This document shows, one piece after another, positions 9,177 through 19,155 of a stretch of 64,000 nucleotides of DNA (within the stretch, counting starts at the first letter, position 1; each line of letters opens with the position of its first letter). The notes below the pieces were generated by a model. That model worked only from the letters and a program-made list of their open reading frames with translations, did no database searches and was not told the DNA's origin. Both the position numbers and the translations under genes were made by a program. This DNA is from G963669295 sp963669295 (GTDB taxonomy: Bacteria; Bacteroidota; Bacteroidia; Flavobacteriales_D; CALLUQ01): positions 2,604,001 to 2,668,000 of the forward strand of contig OY769938.1 of NCBI GenBank assembly GCA_963669295.1. The letters are read 5' to 3'.

Positions 9177-9626
9177 ATGTTACAAATTAAGAAAGCACTG
9201 TGCATTGCACTATTGCTTGCTTGTGGCACACCCATTATGGCTTTGTCCATAAATGATGGGACTGCTCCAACAGCATGGCAAGACCTGTGGGTAAACGATC
9301 AGGTGGTTGTTCAATACAAGTATGCCGATTGCGATTTGGAAGCTGGTTTTGATCAACAATGGGTATTGTTGCGCATCGAGAATAGGAGTAATGCTCCCCT
9401 CACCATTTCGTGGGACCTACAATTATGGTTTAACAATGCTTGTAAAACGTGCGATGATGCAAATGGCGAATACCACAAAAGCATTGTTGTTGAAGCCGGA
9501 ACCTCGGTAGAAGGGCATTGCTCGTTGAAAAGCAATCGCAACCTCAGCTTCTTCTCCAAATTCACAACACGCGATAACCGCACCATACTTACCGACTTTA
9601 AGTTGGCTAACCTAACGCTCAATTAA
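9177..9626 (+). CDS. Small exported protein of unknown function
   Basis: 149 residues with a signal peptide (about 1-22, hydrophobic ALCIALLLACGTPIMA). The mature part contains four Cys (one in YADCDLE, two in NACKTCDD, one in GHCSLK) and reads as an immunoglobulin-like beta sandwich: QQWVLLRIENRSNAPLTI resembles beta-sandwich sequence. I do not recognise a family. Because LLACG could be a lipobox, it may be a lipoprotein. The gene ends 17 bp before the giant adhesin gene, so the two are probably co-transcribed and it may be a partner or accessory of that adhesin. Confidence 0.65.
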   Translation: MLQIKKALCIALLLACGTPIMALSINDGTAPTAWQDLWVNDQVVVQYKYADCDLEAGFDQQWVLLRIENRSNAPLTISWDLQLWFNNACKTCDDANGEYHKSIVVEAGTSVEGHCSLKSNRNLSFFSKFTTRDNRTILTDFKLANLTLN

Positions 9627-9643
9627 TAGAAAACGAACCATCC

Positions 9644-12600
9644 ATGAACAACCTTCTTTCTCTACAGCTTTTCAGTTTAATCGTAGCATTGCTCTTTGGA
9701 ACGTCCAATGCGGATGCACAAAACTGTAATGTTACTGCCACCGCAACTCCCGCAACACTTCCTTGTGGTGGTGGAACAGTAACACTAACAGCAAATGGCA
9801 CCGGAGGGGTGACTTTTGCTATGGACAATGATTTTAATGGCGGTACAGCCGGGCCGGGTTGGACTGTTTCTCCTGCCGGGCAGTTTAATAACCCTTGTGG
9901 TGGTGGTGTAGATGGCACTACTTATATGTGGATGGGGAATACTACTGCTGCGCCAAGAACCCTTGAAACGGCACCGTTAAATGTATCGTGTGGGGGTACC
10001 ATTTGTTTTGACATGATGTATGCAGCCCAGGGTGGTGCAGCTCCTTGCGAAGGACCCGACCTTGCCAACGAAGGGGTGTACCTGGAATATTCTATTGATG
10101 GTGGTGCTACATGGATTACCATTCAATACTGGGATCCCAATGGTGGAAATGATCCACAGATGACCAGTTGGAACAACTATTGTTTTCCAATTCCATTGGC
10201 AGCAGAAACGAACAATACCTTGTTTCGATGGTACCAGGGGGGGAGTAGTGGTACTTGTTGCGACCACTGGGGCATTGATAATGTAACCATTACAGCACAA
10301 AATTGCCTGCCTTATTATTATGATTGGCTGCACATACCTGGTTCGCCCGATAATCCTTCTATTGTAGAAAATGTAAACACTACCACTACTTTTGATGTGA
10401 TCTATACCAACGGTGTAAACGATACTTGTTATGCTTCCGTAACAGTAACTGTATTGGGAATGGGAGCCCCTACAGTGGTGGTAACCGATGAAACTTGCCT
10501 GGGCGATAGTGATGGCACCATTACAGTAACTCCTAATGGAGGTACGGCCCCTTATACTTACGACATTGCCGGCCCGGTAAACCAAAGCAATGGCACCGGA
10601 ATTTTCACCAATCTACCCCCGGGCAACTATACGGTTACAGTAACCGACAATGCTGCTTGTACCGTAAATGTTAATGTGGTGGTGAACCCAGGAGCGAATT
10701 GTTGCCCGATGACAGTAGACCCGATTACCTGGACCAATGTGGATTGTAATGGTGCGTGTAATGGAACTGCTACGGCCAATCAAACTGGAGGCATGGGAGT
10801 GCTTGCCTATGTATGGTACGATGCGGGCATGGTGCCCATTGGTCAAACCACACAAACTGCTACCGGGTTGTGTGCGGGTACTTACAATGTTGAGATTACA
10901 GATGCGACTCCTTGTACGGTTACGGCCCAGGTAGTTATTACTGAGCCTGCAGCACTTGCCCTTACCCCTTCCAATACGAACGTTACTTGTAATGGTGGTT
11001 GCGATGGCACTGCTACTGTTGATCCGGCAGGAGGTGTATCGCCATACAGCTATAACTGGTTGGATGCCGGTTTGGCTCCAATTGGTCAAACCACACAAAC
11101 CGCTACGGGGCTATGTGCAGGTACTTACAATGTAGATGTTACCGATGCCAATAACTGTACTACACAAATCCAAATTGTGGTTACCGAACCCACTGCAGTA
11201 ACCTTTACCACTGCCACTACCGATGCTACTTGTGGGGTGTGCGATGGTACCATTACCATCAATGCCAATGGAGGTATAGGTGGCTATCAGTACAGTTGCG
11301 ATGGTGGTATGACCTGGCAGGCCAGCAATGTGTGTGTAAACATGTGCTCGGCTACTCATAATATTGTGGTAGAAGATGCCAGTGGATGCCAGGCTACGGG
11401 AACCGCTACTGTAAACCCACTGGCTGGCCCAACAGTAGATTCAACCAATTTTACAGATCCATTGTGCAACGGTGCTTGCGATGGTGCCATTACTATTTAC
11501 GCTACTGGTGCAGTGGGTTATAGCATCGACAACGGAGTTACCTTCGTGGCTAACAATACATTCACCAACCTATGTGCAGGTACTTATAATGTAGTGGTAG
11601 ACAACGGCAGTGCCTGTTTCGACTACGATCAGGTTACCTTAACCGATCCTCCGGTATTGAGCTACTCGGCAGCCATTACTAACCTGCTTTGCTATCAAGA
11701 TAGCGTAGGGGTTGGACAAATCAACATTACCGCAACGGGCGGAACAGCCCCTTATGATTATAATATTGGTTATGGTGTTCAAACATCGAATGTGTTCAAC
11801 GACGTGGGAGCCAATACCTATACCATTACTGTAACAGATGCCAATGGGTGTGTTGTAACGGGAGTAGAAACGGTTACTGAACCACCATTGCTCACGATGG
11901 CTTTTTCAGCGTTCGATGCTATTTGTGCAGGCGCTTGTGATGGCTATGCCATTACCATACCAGGTGGAGGAACGTCGCCTTATAATTTTGCTTGGGTAGG
12001 CTCTAACTCTACCTCGCCAACAGCCAATAACTTATGCGCAGGCTTATACTCCCTTACCATTACCGATGCCAATGGATGTACAATCGATACCGTTGATTTT
12101 CCCATCAACGAACCAGCACCAATGACCATTGCGGGGGTTACCATTACCGATGAATTATGCTCGGGCGATTGCTCTGGAGTAATCGATGTGAATGCACCAG
12201 GAGCTGTATTGTATAGCATCGATAACTGGGGCACTTCGCAGCCAGGGAACATCTTTAATAATATATGCGCGGGCAATTATACGGTTTATGTGGAAGATGC
12301 TTCTGGCTGTCAGGCTTCTATGCCTGTGGTAGTAGGCACACAGTCGCCAGTGAGCATTAGTGTGAGCAACGATACTACCATTTGTATTGGTGGTACTGCT
12401 ACATTAACCGGGCTGGCCTCAGGGGGGGTAGGAGGATTTAACTATACCTGGGACGATGTAAACAACACTGCTGCCGCTACATTGGTGGCTCCAGATACTG
12501 CTGCTATTTATGGCGTGTATGCCCTTGATGCCAATGGATGTCAAACGCCTACGGTATATGTTAACGTAACTGTTCATCCACCATTGAATGTAACGGCCCT

Positions 12601-13624
12601 ATCGGATCAATCCATTTGTCCGGGGAGCTCGGCTACCATTAGTGCTGTGGTAACGGGTGGTGATGGTGGTCCCTACAATTACGATTGGGATGATGGCAAT
12701 GGCTGGATAGCCAACGGGCAGTTTCAAACGGTATCACCTTCGACTACAACCAGCTATACTGTTACAGTAACTGATGGTTGTGAAACCCCTTCGGCCAACG
12801 ACCAAATTACCATTACAGTAAACCCAATACCAGTAGTGAATTTTGTGGCCGATAATGTGGCAGGTTGCACACCTGTGGATGTGAGATTTGTTAATACTAC
12901 CGATCCAGCGATGGTTGGTAACAATTGCCTTTGGAGTTTTGGTGATGGCACTTTTGCCAGCGATTGCGATACGGTTTACCATACGTATACCAACCCTGGG
13001 TGCTACGATGTAAGTTTAACCGTTTATTCTCCCGACAATTGTTTGGGTGATACCACATTTGCGCAGATGATTTGTGTGTACCCTTATCCTGTGGCCGACT
13101 TTAGTTTTGGACCACAGCCCACTTCGGTATTGGAACCCACCATTTATTTTAGCAACAGCTCCATAGGCGCCATAGAATACAATTGGTTGTTTGATGTGCT
13201 TGATAGCAGCACTGAACAAGATCCTTCGTACACCTTCCCGGCCGATGAAGAGGGTACTTATAATGTGTGCCTTATTGCTGAAAGTGCCAATGGCTGTATC
13301 GATACCACTTGCCAAACGGTAGTAATTGATGGACAGTTTCTTATCTATGTGCCCAATGCCTTTACGCCAGATGGTGATGGGGTGAACGATTTCTTTGGCC
13401 CTGTGATACAGGGACATGATATTTTTGATTATGCTATGTTTATTTACGACCGCTGGGGTGAATTGGTGTTTGAAACGCATCATGAGTTGTTGCAATGGGG
13501 AGGAAATATTAAAGGATCGTCGGAGGTTGGAAAACAAGATGTTTATGTGTGGAAGGTGGTGGCTACCGATAAATATACCGGCAAAGAAAAAGAATATGTA
13601 GGACATGTAACACTGCTTCGTTAA
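9644..13624 (+). CDS. Large SprB-repeat/PKD adhesin with gliding-motility type B sorting domain
   Basis: 1326 residues. A signal peptide (1-25) is followed by a Cys-rich jelly-roll-like domain (about 45-215), then roughly ten SprB-type repeats of ~75-90 residues, each built around NVTCNGGCDGT...GLCAGTYNV..TD. Two PKD domains follow (about 1060-1225, LWSFGDGTF), and a gliding-motility-associated C-terminal domain ends the protein (about 1229-1326, VPNAFTPDGDGVNDFF and IYDRWGELVFE). This last domain is the type B signal for export by T9SS, usually with a PorP/SprF partner. Paired Cys in every repeat suggest disulfide-stabilised modules. Likely a surface adhesin for attachment or gliding. Downstream of the small exported gene at 9177; strong terminator follows. 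Confidence 0.88.
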   Translation: MNNLLSLQLFSLIVALLFGTSNADAQNCNVTATATPATLPCGGGTVTLTANGTGGVTFAMDNDFNGGTAGPGWTVSPAGQFNNPCGGGVDGTTYMWMGNTTAAPRTLETAPLNVSCGGTICFDMMYAAQGGAAPCEGPDLANEGVYLEYSIDGGATWITIQYWDPNGGNDPQMTSWNNYCFPIPLAAETNNTLFRWYQGGSSGTCCDHWGIDNVTITAQNCLPYYYDWLHIPGSPDNPSIVENVNTTTTFDVIYTNGVNDTCYASVTVTVLGMGAPTVVVTDETCLGDSDGTITVTPNGGTAPYTYDIAGPVNQSNGTGIFTNLPPGNYTVTVTDNAACTVNVNVVVNPGANCCPMTVDPITWTNVDCNGACNGTATANQTGGMGVLAYVWYDAGMVPIGQTTQTATGLCAGTYNVEITDATPCTVTAQVVITEPAALALTPSNTNVTCNGGCDGTATVDPAGGVSPYSYNWLDAGLAPIGQTTQTATGLCAGTYNVDVTDANNCTTQIQIVVTEPTAVTFTTATTDATCGVCDGTITINANGGIGGYQYSCDGGMTWQASNVCVNMCSATHNIVVEDASGCQATGTATVNPLAGPTVDSTNFTDPLCNGACDGAITIYATGAVGYSIDNGVTFVANNTFTNLCAGTYNVVVDNGSACFDYDQVTLTDPPVLSYSAAITNLLCYQDSVGVGQINITATGGTAPYDYNIGYGVQTSNVFNDVGANTYTITVTDANGCVVTGVETVTEPPLLTMAFSAFDAICAGACDGYAITIPGGGTSPYNFAWVGSNSTSPTANNLCAGLYSLTITDANGCTIDTVDFPINEPAPMTIAGVTITDELCSGDCSGVIDVNAPGAVLYSIDNWGTSQPGNIFNNICAGNYTVYVEDASGCQASMPVVVGTQSPVSISVSNDTTICIGGTATLTGLASGGVGGFNYTWDDVNNTAAATLVAPDTAAIYGVYALDANGCQTPTVYVNVTVHPPLNVTALSDQSICPGSSATISAVVTGGDGGPYNYDWDDGNGWIANGQFQTVSPSTTTSYTVTVTDGCETPSANDQITITVNPIPVVNFVADNVAGCTPVDVRFVNTTDPAMVGNNCLWSFGDGTFASDCDTVYHTYTNPGCYDVSLTVYSPDNCLGDTTFAQMICVYPYPVADFSFGPQPTSVLEPTIYFSNSSIGAIEYNWLFDVLDSSTEQDPSYTFPADEEGTYNVCLIAESANGCIDTTCQTVVIDGQFLIYVPNAFTPDGDGVNDFFGPVIQGHDIFDYAMFIYDRWGELVFETHHELLQWGGNIKGSSEVGKQDVYVWKVVATDKYTGKEKEYVGHVTLLR

Positions 13625-13646
13625 GCTCAATCAATACTTTGCTACA

Positions 13647-13684
13647 GCGCCCGCTTGCCAATTGGTAGGCGGGCGTTTTTTTTT
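13647..13684 (+). terminator. Terminator after the SprB-repeat adhesin gene
   Basis: GC-rich stem CGCCCGC/GCGGGCG extended inward by TGCC/GGTA, loop AATT, then nine T (13676-13684). A classic strong intrinsic terminator. Confidence 0.9.
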
Positions 13685-13740
13685 GCTAAAACCACGAATT
13701 GGCTATCTTAGTTGATCAATAGCATTGTTAAGCAACAGCC

Positions 13741-15636
13741 ATGAAAAAAATTGACAGTTTTGACGCTTACCAGAAGGAATACCAGCTTAGTGTAAGCAAC
13801 CCCGATGCCTTTTGGGCAGATAAAGCCAATACATTTAACTGGGTGAGGAAGTGGGATAAAGTATGTGAGTGGAACTTCTCAGGCCCTGAGGTGCAGTGGT
13901 TTTTGGGCGGGCAGTTAAATATCACTGAAAATGCGCTCGATAGGCACCTCGAAACCCGGGGCGATCAGGTAGCGATTCTTTGGGAGCCCAACAACCCTAA
14001 CGATGAGGTGAAGTCTTATACCTACCGTCAATTGCATGAGGAAGTGTGTAGGGTGGCGAATATGTTGAAGAACAATGGTGCGAAAAAAGGCGATCGCATA
14101 TGCATCTACATGCCCATGGTGCCTGAGTTGGCATTTGCTGTGTTGGCCTGTGCCCGTATCGGGGCCATCCATTCGGTGGTGTTTGCAGGATTTTCAGCCA
14201 GGTCGTTGGCCGATCGAATCAATGATGCCGATTGCAACATCGTACTTACTTCAGACGGAGCATACAGGGGGGCAAAAACCATTGGACTGAAGTCGATTGT
14301 AGATGAGGCGCTAAACGATTGCTCTACAGTAGCAACAACCATTGTTTTACAACGAACTGGTGCCCCTGTAAACATGGAGGCAGGCAGGGATGTATGGTGG
14401 CACGATGCATTAGCGCAAGCTACAACAGCGTGTGCTCCTGAGGTAATGAATGCCGAGGATACGTTGTTTATTCTTTATACATCTGGCTCTACAGGCAAGC
14501 CTAAAGGGGTGGTACATTCTACAGCAGGCTATATGGTGAATGCCGAATATTCGTTCCGCAATGTATTTCAATACGAAGATGGAGATGTGTACTGGTGTAC
14601 TGCCGATATTGGGTGGATTACCGGGCATTCCTATATTATTTACGGCCCTCTTTTGGCTGGTGCAACCACCATTATGTTTGAAGGAGTGCCTACCTGGCCC
14701 GATGCGGGGCGCTTTTGGGAGGTGGTAGATAAGCATAGCGTTAATGTGTTTTACACTGCGCCTACAGCCATTCGGGCTTTACAGGCATGCGACCTTGAGT
14801 TTGTTAATAAGCATAATTTGAGCTCCTTGAAAGTGCTGGGATCGGTGGGTGAGCCGATTAATGAGGAGGCCTGGGAGTGGTATCACACCCATGTAGGAAA
14901 AGGCAATTGCCCCATTGTAGATACCTGGTGGCAAACCGAAACAGGGGGCATTCTTATTTCGCCTTTGGCAGGCATTACACCACTTAAGCCGAGTTATGCA
15001 ACGTTGCCGTTGCCGGGAGTGCAACCCATTATTGTAGATGGTGAAGGGAATGAGATTGAAGGCAATGGGGTAGAGGGAAACTTATGCATTAAATATCCCT
15101 GGCCATCCATGATTCGCACCACGTATGGCGACCATGAACGTTGCAAACAAACGTACTTTTCAACCTTTCCCAATTACTACTTTACGGGCGATGGTTGCAG
15201 AAGGGATGAAGATGGCTTTTATCGCATTACCGGTAGGGTAGATGATGTGATCAATGTTTCGGGGCATCGCTTTGGTACTGCTGAGATTGAAAATGCCATT
15301 AACGAGCATAACAATGTAGTAGAATCGGCTGTTGTGGGATACCCACACGACATTAAAGGGCAGGGCATTTATGCTTATGTGATTTGCAACGAAACACCGG
15401 ACGATGCTGAAGCCATTCGAAAAGAAATTACTGCTACGGTGAACGAGTTCATTGGCCCCATTGCCAAACCCGATAAGATACAAGTGGTATCGGGGTTACC
15501 CAAAACCCGATCGGGAAAAATAATGCGACGTATTTTGCGAAAAGTAGCAGAAGGCGATACCACCAACCTGGGCGATACGTCTACCTTGCTAGATCCTTCG
15601 GTGGTGGAAGAAATTAAAGATGGAGCGCTGCGTTAG
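13741..15636 (+). CDS. acs: Acetyl-CoA synthetase (acetate--CoA ligase, AMP-forming)
   Basis: 631 residues, the usual length for Acs. It makes acetyl-CoA from acetate, ATP and CoA through acetyl-AMP in the cytoplasm. An Acs N-terminal domain is followed by the AMP-binding core with P-loop YTSGSTGKPKGVVHS, the WWQTETG motif, ITGRVDDVINVSGHR near the hinge, and C-terminal PKTRSGKIMRR, where K593 is the catalytic lysine whose acetylation inactivates the enzyme in this family. Monocistronic; its stop codon overlaps by 4 bp that of the convergent gene at 15633, so the two 3' ends are transcribed into each other. Confidence 0.97.
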   Translation: MKKIDSFDAYQKEYQLSVSNPDAFWADKANTFNWVRKWDKVCEWNFSGPEVQWFLGGQLNITENALDRHLETRGDQVAILWEPNNPNDEVKSYTYRQLHEEVCRVANMLKNNGAKKGDRICIYMPMVPELAFAVLACARIGAIHSVVFAGFSARSLADRINDADCNIVLTSDGAYRGAKTIGLKSIVDEALNDCSTVATTIVLQRTGAPVNMEAGRDVWWHDALAQATTACAPEVMNAEDTLFILYTSGSTGKPKGVVHSTAGYMVNAEYSFRNVFQYEDGDVYWCTADIGWITGHSYIIYGPLLAGATTIMFEGVPTWPDAGRFWEVVDKHSVNVFYTAPTAIRALQACDLEFVNKHNLSSLKVLGSVGEPINEEAWEWYHTHVGKGNCPIVDTWWQTETGGILISPLAGITPLKPSYATLPLPGVQPIIVDGEGNEIEGNGVEGNLCIKYPWPSMIRTTYGDHERCKQTYFSTFPNYYFTGDGCRRDEDGFYRITGRVDDVINVSGHRFGTAEIENAINEHNNVVESAVVGYPHDIKGQGIYAYVICNETPDDAEAIRKEITATVNEFIGPIAKPDKIQVVSGLPKTRSGKIMRRILRKVAEGDTTNLGDTSTLLDPSVVEEIKDGALR

Positions 15637-16982
15637 CGGTTGGTAACAATAAATTTACCGGGTTTCACAATTTCGTTGTTTACCCCTTGTAATTCGTAAA
15701 AGTACATGCCACTTTTCAGGTGGCCCCGTTCAATGCGTATCCAATCGTCGGAAATGTTGTGGTAGCTACGTACGTGCTGGCCTTGCACATTGTAGATGTG
15801 AAAGTCGAAAATAAGCTCGTGTGGATTGGAAAAACTGAATACCGATGAGGTGCTGAACGGGTTGGGAAATAATCCGTATTCCAGTCCTGCATCAATGCGT
15901 GGGGGAGGATCGAACCAAAATGCATACAACCCTGTTTGTCGGTCGGTAATTAAAATTTTACCAGAAGGTAGAAAGGCATAAACGCCCCAGGCTCCTTTAA
16001 AGTTGCTGGGGCTATCGCCATGATAGGTGTCGTAAAAACCTGCTTTGGTAGGGGTTTCACGATGCCGAATGTCAAAAATTTGCAGCCCATCGTTGTAGTG
16101 CGATACAAAAGCGTAGTTGTTTTTTACCATCACATTATGGGGAATGGTATTTTCGCTAACTTCCGAATTGAACAGCGACAATACATTGATGTCGGTAATG
16201 TCGGTCACATCGCATACTTTCATGCGCATTCCCTCTGTTTCATCGGTAAAAACATAGGTGTTCCCATCTTCCGAAAGCCAGCCGGCATGGTTATACCCAC
16301 GGTCGTGATAGGAGGTGAGCGAACCAATAAGTTGTGGATTGGCGACATTGGAGAAGTCGTATACATAAAGTCCTTGTGGCCCGGTATTGAGCCATGCCGT
16401 GTCGTTTCTTACATAGGTGTCGTGTACATAGCTTACCCCATCAAAGTGCGAAAGCAGTTGTGGATTAGTAGGGTCGGCCAGTGAATAGATGCTCATGGCA
16501 TGCCCTTGTGGTCCACACACATATAGCTTGGCGTTGATGGTGTCGATGAATAGGTTGTGGGCGGTTACCACCAAATCGCTGGAATTGTATACCAATGAAA
16601 CGGAGTCGGGAAGAGGTGATAGGTCAATGATTTGTAGGGTGCTTGTTCCCTGGTCGCATACCGTGTAAAGGTAGTTTTGATAGGTGTGAAAATCGCGATG
16701 AATGACAAAGATGCCTTGAAATGCTCCGGGAACATATGCTGTTTCGGTGAGGTGGTTGTCGTTGCCTATCTTAATGATATGGGTGCCTAAGGTGGAGCCA
16801 ATAACGCCATATTCAGTGCCATTTTGTACAAATCCCCAGGTTTCATTGTACTTGGTGTCGCCATTGGGAGGAATGTCTTCCCTGTTCCAGTTTCCCAACA
16901 GTGTAACGTTCTTGCCCTGTCCCCATAACCCGGTGGATATCAGTACTAAAAATAACGTATATGTCCATTTGTACAGCCTCAT
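15633..16982 (-). CDS. Secreted choice-of-anchor B / LVIVD-repeat protein with T9SS sorting domain
   Basis: 449 residues: signal peptide (1-21), then LVIVD-type repeats forming a beta propeller (about 30-365, with recurring patterns such as YSLADPTNPQLLSHFDG and YDFSNVANPQLIGSL), and a C-terminal type A T9SS domain (about 370-449, YGLFPNPFSTSSVFSF). This matches the choice-of-anchor B family of exported Bacteroidota proteins. No catalytic residues are evident; a surface binding role is likely. Convergent with acs, with overlapping stops (15633-15636). Confidence 0.85.
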   Translation of the reverse strand: MRLYKWTYTLFLVLISTGLWGQGKNVTLLGNWNREDIPPNGDTKYNETWGFVQNGTEYGVIGSTLGTHIIKIGNDNHLTETAYVPGAFQGIFVIHRDFHTYQNYLYTVCDQGTSTLQIIDLSPLPDSVSLVYNSSDLVVTAHNLFIDTINAKLYVCGPQGHAMSIYSLADPTNPQLLSHFDGVSYVHDTYVRNDTAWLNTGPQGLYVYDFSNVANPQLIGSLTSYHDRGYNHAGWLSEDGNTYVFTDETEGMRMKVCDVTDITDINVLSLFNSEVSENTIPHNVMVKNNYAFVSHYNDGLQIFDIRHRETPTKAGFYDTYHGDSPSNFKGAWGVYAFLPSGKILITDRQTGLYAFWFDPPPRIDAGLEYGLFPNPFSTSSVFSFSNPHELIFDFHIYNVQGQHVRSYHNISDDWIRIERGHLKSGMYFYELQGVNNEIVKPGKFIVTNR

Positions 16983-17099
16983 CCCATCATTTTGTTAAAT
17001 AAAGTTAAAGAAAATACTAATCTGCCGCTGTTTTCGTTCCCTTAATTTCGCGTTAATCTTAAGTTTTTAACCTATATTAGTTGCCCTAATTTTACCAGA

Positions 17100-17828
17100 G
17101 TGTCGGATAGCTTAGTGATCATACCTACCTACAATGAAAAGGAGAATATAGAGCGTATTATTCGCAAGGTTTTCTCTTTGAATAAGGCGTTTCACGTGTT
17201 GATCATTGATGATGGCTCACCCGATGGTACTGCCGATATTGTAAAAAGGCTGCAAGAAGAGTTTCCTGGAGCATTACACATAGAAGAGAGGAAAGCCAAG
17301 CAAGGCTTAGGAACAGCCTATATCCATGGTTTTCGGTGGGCAATGGCACGTACTTATGAGTATGTGTTTGAAATGGATGCCGACTTTTCGCACAACCCTG
17401 AAGATTTGCCGCGGCTGTATGCAGCGTGTGCTGAAGGTGGTGCAGATGTTAGCATTGGCTCGCGTTACATCAAGGGTGGAAAGGTGAAGAACTGGCCCTG
17501 GAACAGGGTATTGATGTCGTATTTTGCTTCGTTGTATGTACGCATGATTTTATGGATAGGCATTAAGGATACTACTGCAGGGTTTAAGTGTTATCGCACC
17601 AAAGTGTTGCGCACCATTGATTTGGATAACATTTGGTTTGTGGGTTATGCCTTTCAAATAGAGATGAAGTATACGGCATTGAAACTTGGTTTCAAGGTAG
17701 CAGAAGTGCCCATCACTTTTATCGACCGACAAGAAGGAGTTTCAAAAATGAGCATGGGTATCTTTAAAGAAGCCTTTTGGGGTGTGATACAAATGCGCAG
17801 AAAAAAGATATGGCCCAAAGAACACTGA
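17100..17828 (+). CDS. Polyprenol-phosphate mannosyltransferase-like glycosyltransferase family 2
   Basis: 242 residues from a GTG start. GT-A fold of the dolichyl-phosphate mannose synthase (DPM1) type: N-terminal VIIPTYNEKENI, DDGSPDGT (37-44), the metal-binding DADFSHNP (93-100), and FKCYR near the middle. No C-terminal membrane segments, so it is the single-domain form. It transfers mannose (or a similar sugar) from the nucleotide sugar to a lipid carrier at the cytoplasmic face of the membrane. It overlaps the start of pyrC by 19 bp, so the two are translated from one message. Confidence 0.9.
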   Translation: MSDSLVIIPTYNEKENIERIIRKVFSLNKAFHVLIIDDGSPDGTADIVKRLQEEFPGALHIEERKAKQGLGTAYIHGFRWAMARTYEYVFEMDADFSHNPEDLPRLYAACAEGGADVSIGSRYIKGGKVKNWPWNRVLMSYFASLYVRMILWIGIKDTTAGFKCYRTKVLRTIDLDNIWFVGYAFQIEMKYTALKLGFKVAEVPITFIDRQEGVSKMSMGIFKEAFWGVIQMRRKKIWPKEH

Positions 17829-19153
17829 TCAAAAATGCTTTCGTAGTTAACGAAGGCCGTACGTTAGAAGCAAACGTCTTGCTCCAAAACGGCATTATTG
17901 AACAAGTAACCGTAGAAGAAATTATTGAAGAGCACTTCGATGAAATTATTGATGCTTCAGGCAAGTACCTATTGCCCGGAGTGATTGATGATCAGGTACA
18001 TTTTCGCGAGCCCGGCCTTACCCATAAGGCCAATATCTATACCGAGTCTAAAGCAGCAGTGGCCGGTGGCATTACATCTTTCATGGAGATGCCTAATACA
18101 GTGCCCAATGCCCTTACGCAAGAGTTGTTGGAAGACAAGTATACCATTGCCGCCAATACTTCGTTGGCCAACTATTCCTTTTTTATGGGGGCTTCTAACG
18201 ACAACCTGGAAGAGGTGTTGAAAACAAACCCAACCAATGTATGTGGGGTAAAGGTGTTTATGGGATCCTCTACGGGAAATATGTTGGTAGATGACCGGGA
18301 GGTGCTGGAGCATATTTTTTCAAAATGCGACATGTTGATTGCCACCCATTGTGAGGATGAAGCAACCATTCGAGCTAACATGGCTGCCTATAAGGAAAAG
18401 TACGGTGAAGAGGTGCCCATTCGGTGCCATCCGGAAATAAGAAGTGTGGAAGCCTGTTATAAGTCGTCGTCATTAGCGGTAGAGCTGGCCAAAAAGTACA
18501 ATACTCGTTTGCATATCCTGCACATTTCTACAGCGAAAGAACTGGAGCTGTTTGACAATACGCTTCCATTGACTGAAAAGCGCATCACTTCCGAAGCTTG
18601 CATACACCACATGTGGTTCAGCGATGAGCAATACGATGAGAAAGGCACGTTCATTAAGTGGAACCCCGCAGTAAAATCGGCAGCAGATCGCGATGCCATT
18701 TTCAATGCCATGTTGGATGGACGTATAGATGTGATTGCTACCGATCATGCTCCTCATACAAAAGAGGAAAAGGAAAATAGCTACTTTAAAGCACCTTCGG
18801 GTGGCCCTCTGGTGCAGCACGCGTTGGTAGCCATGTTGGAGTACTACCAGCAAGGCAAAATTTCGTTGGAGCAAGTGGTAGAAAAAATGTGCCATGCCCC
18901 CGCGCAATGTTTCCAAATAAAAAACCGGGGCTACATCAGGCCGGGCTATGCCGCTGACCTGGTGTTGGTAGACTTGGATTCGCCATGGGAGGTAACCAAA
19001 GATAATGTGTTGTACAAGTGCGGTTGGTCGCCATTTGAGGGAACAGTTTTCCGATCTCAGGTAACCCATACGTTTGTTAACGGTCATTTGGCCTATTGCG
19101 AGGGTAGCTTTAACGAGACGGAGAAAGGACAACGGCTGTTGTTTGACCGATAA
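17810..19153 (+). CDS. pyrC: Dihydroorotase (multifunctional-complex type)
   Basis: 447 residues from the ATG at 17810, chosen because MAQRTLIKNAFVVNEG is the typical N-terminus; an in-frame ATG at 17777 would lengthen the overlap with the preceding gene. The enzyme interconverts carbamoyl aspartate and dihydroorotate in pyrimidine synthesis. Motifs: DDQVHFREPG (61-70), KVFMGSSTGN, THCEDE, LHILHIS and TDHAPHT. The usual HxH metal site reads Q62-V-H64: the first metal-binding His is Gln. The other metal-site residues look present, so it may use a single metal or be a Bacteroidota variant. It is followed 2 bp later by the DUF4296 lipoprotein gene. Confidence 0.93.
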   Translation: MAQRTLIKNAFVVNEGRTLEANVLLQNGIIEQVTVEEIIEEHFDEIIDASGKYLLPGVIDDQVHFREPGLTHKANIYTESKAAVAGGITSFMEMPNTVPNALTQELLEDKYTIAANTSLANYSFFMGASNDNLEEVLKTNPTNVCGVKVFMGSSTGNMLVDDREVLEHIFSKCDMLIATHCEDEATIRANMAAYKEKYGEEVPIRCHPEIRSVEACYKSSSLAVELAKKYNTRLHILHISTAKELELFDNTLPLTEKRITSEACIHHMWFSDEQYDEKGTFIKWNPAVKSAADRDAIFNAMLDGRIDVIATDHAPHTKEEKENSYFKAPSGGPLVQHALVAMLEYYQQGKISLEQVVEKMCHAPAQCFQIKNRGYIRPGYAADLVLVDLDSPWEVTKDNVLYKCGWSPFEGTVFRSQVTHTFVNGHLAYCEGSFNETEKGQRLLFDR

Positions 19154-19155
19154 TC

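Noticed and set aside
13016..13630. 204-codon minus-strand frame at the end of the SprB-repeat adhesin gene
   Set aside because: Shadow of the PKD and sorting domains; no family resemblance.
17042..17056. TTAA pair at 11 bp upstream of the glycosyltransferase gene
   Set aside because: Lacks the GTTAA form in its first half and the neighbouring genes have no phosphate link; about this many pairs are expected by chance.
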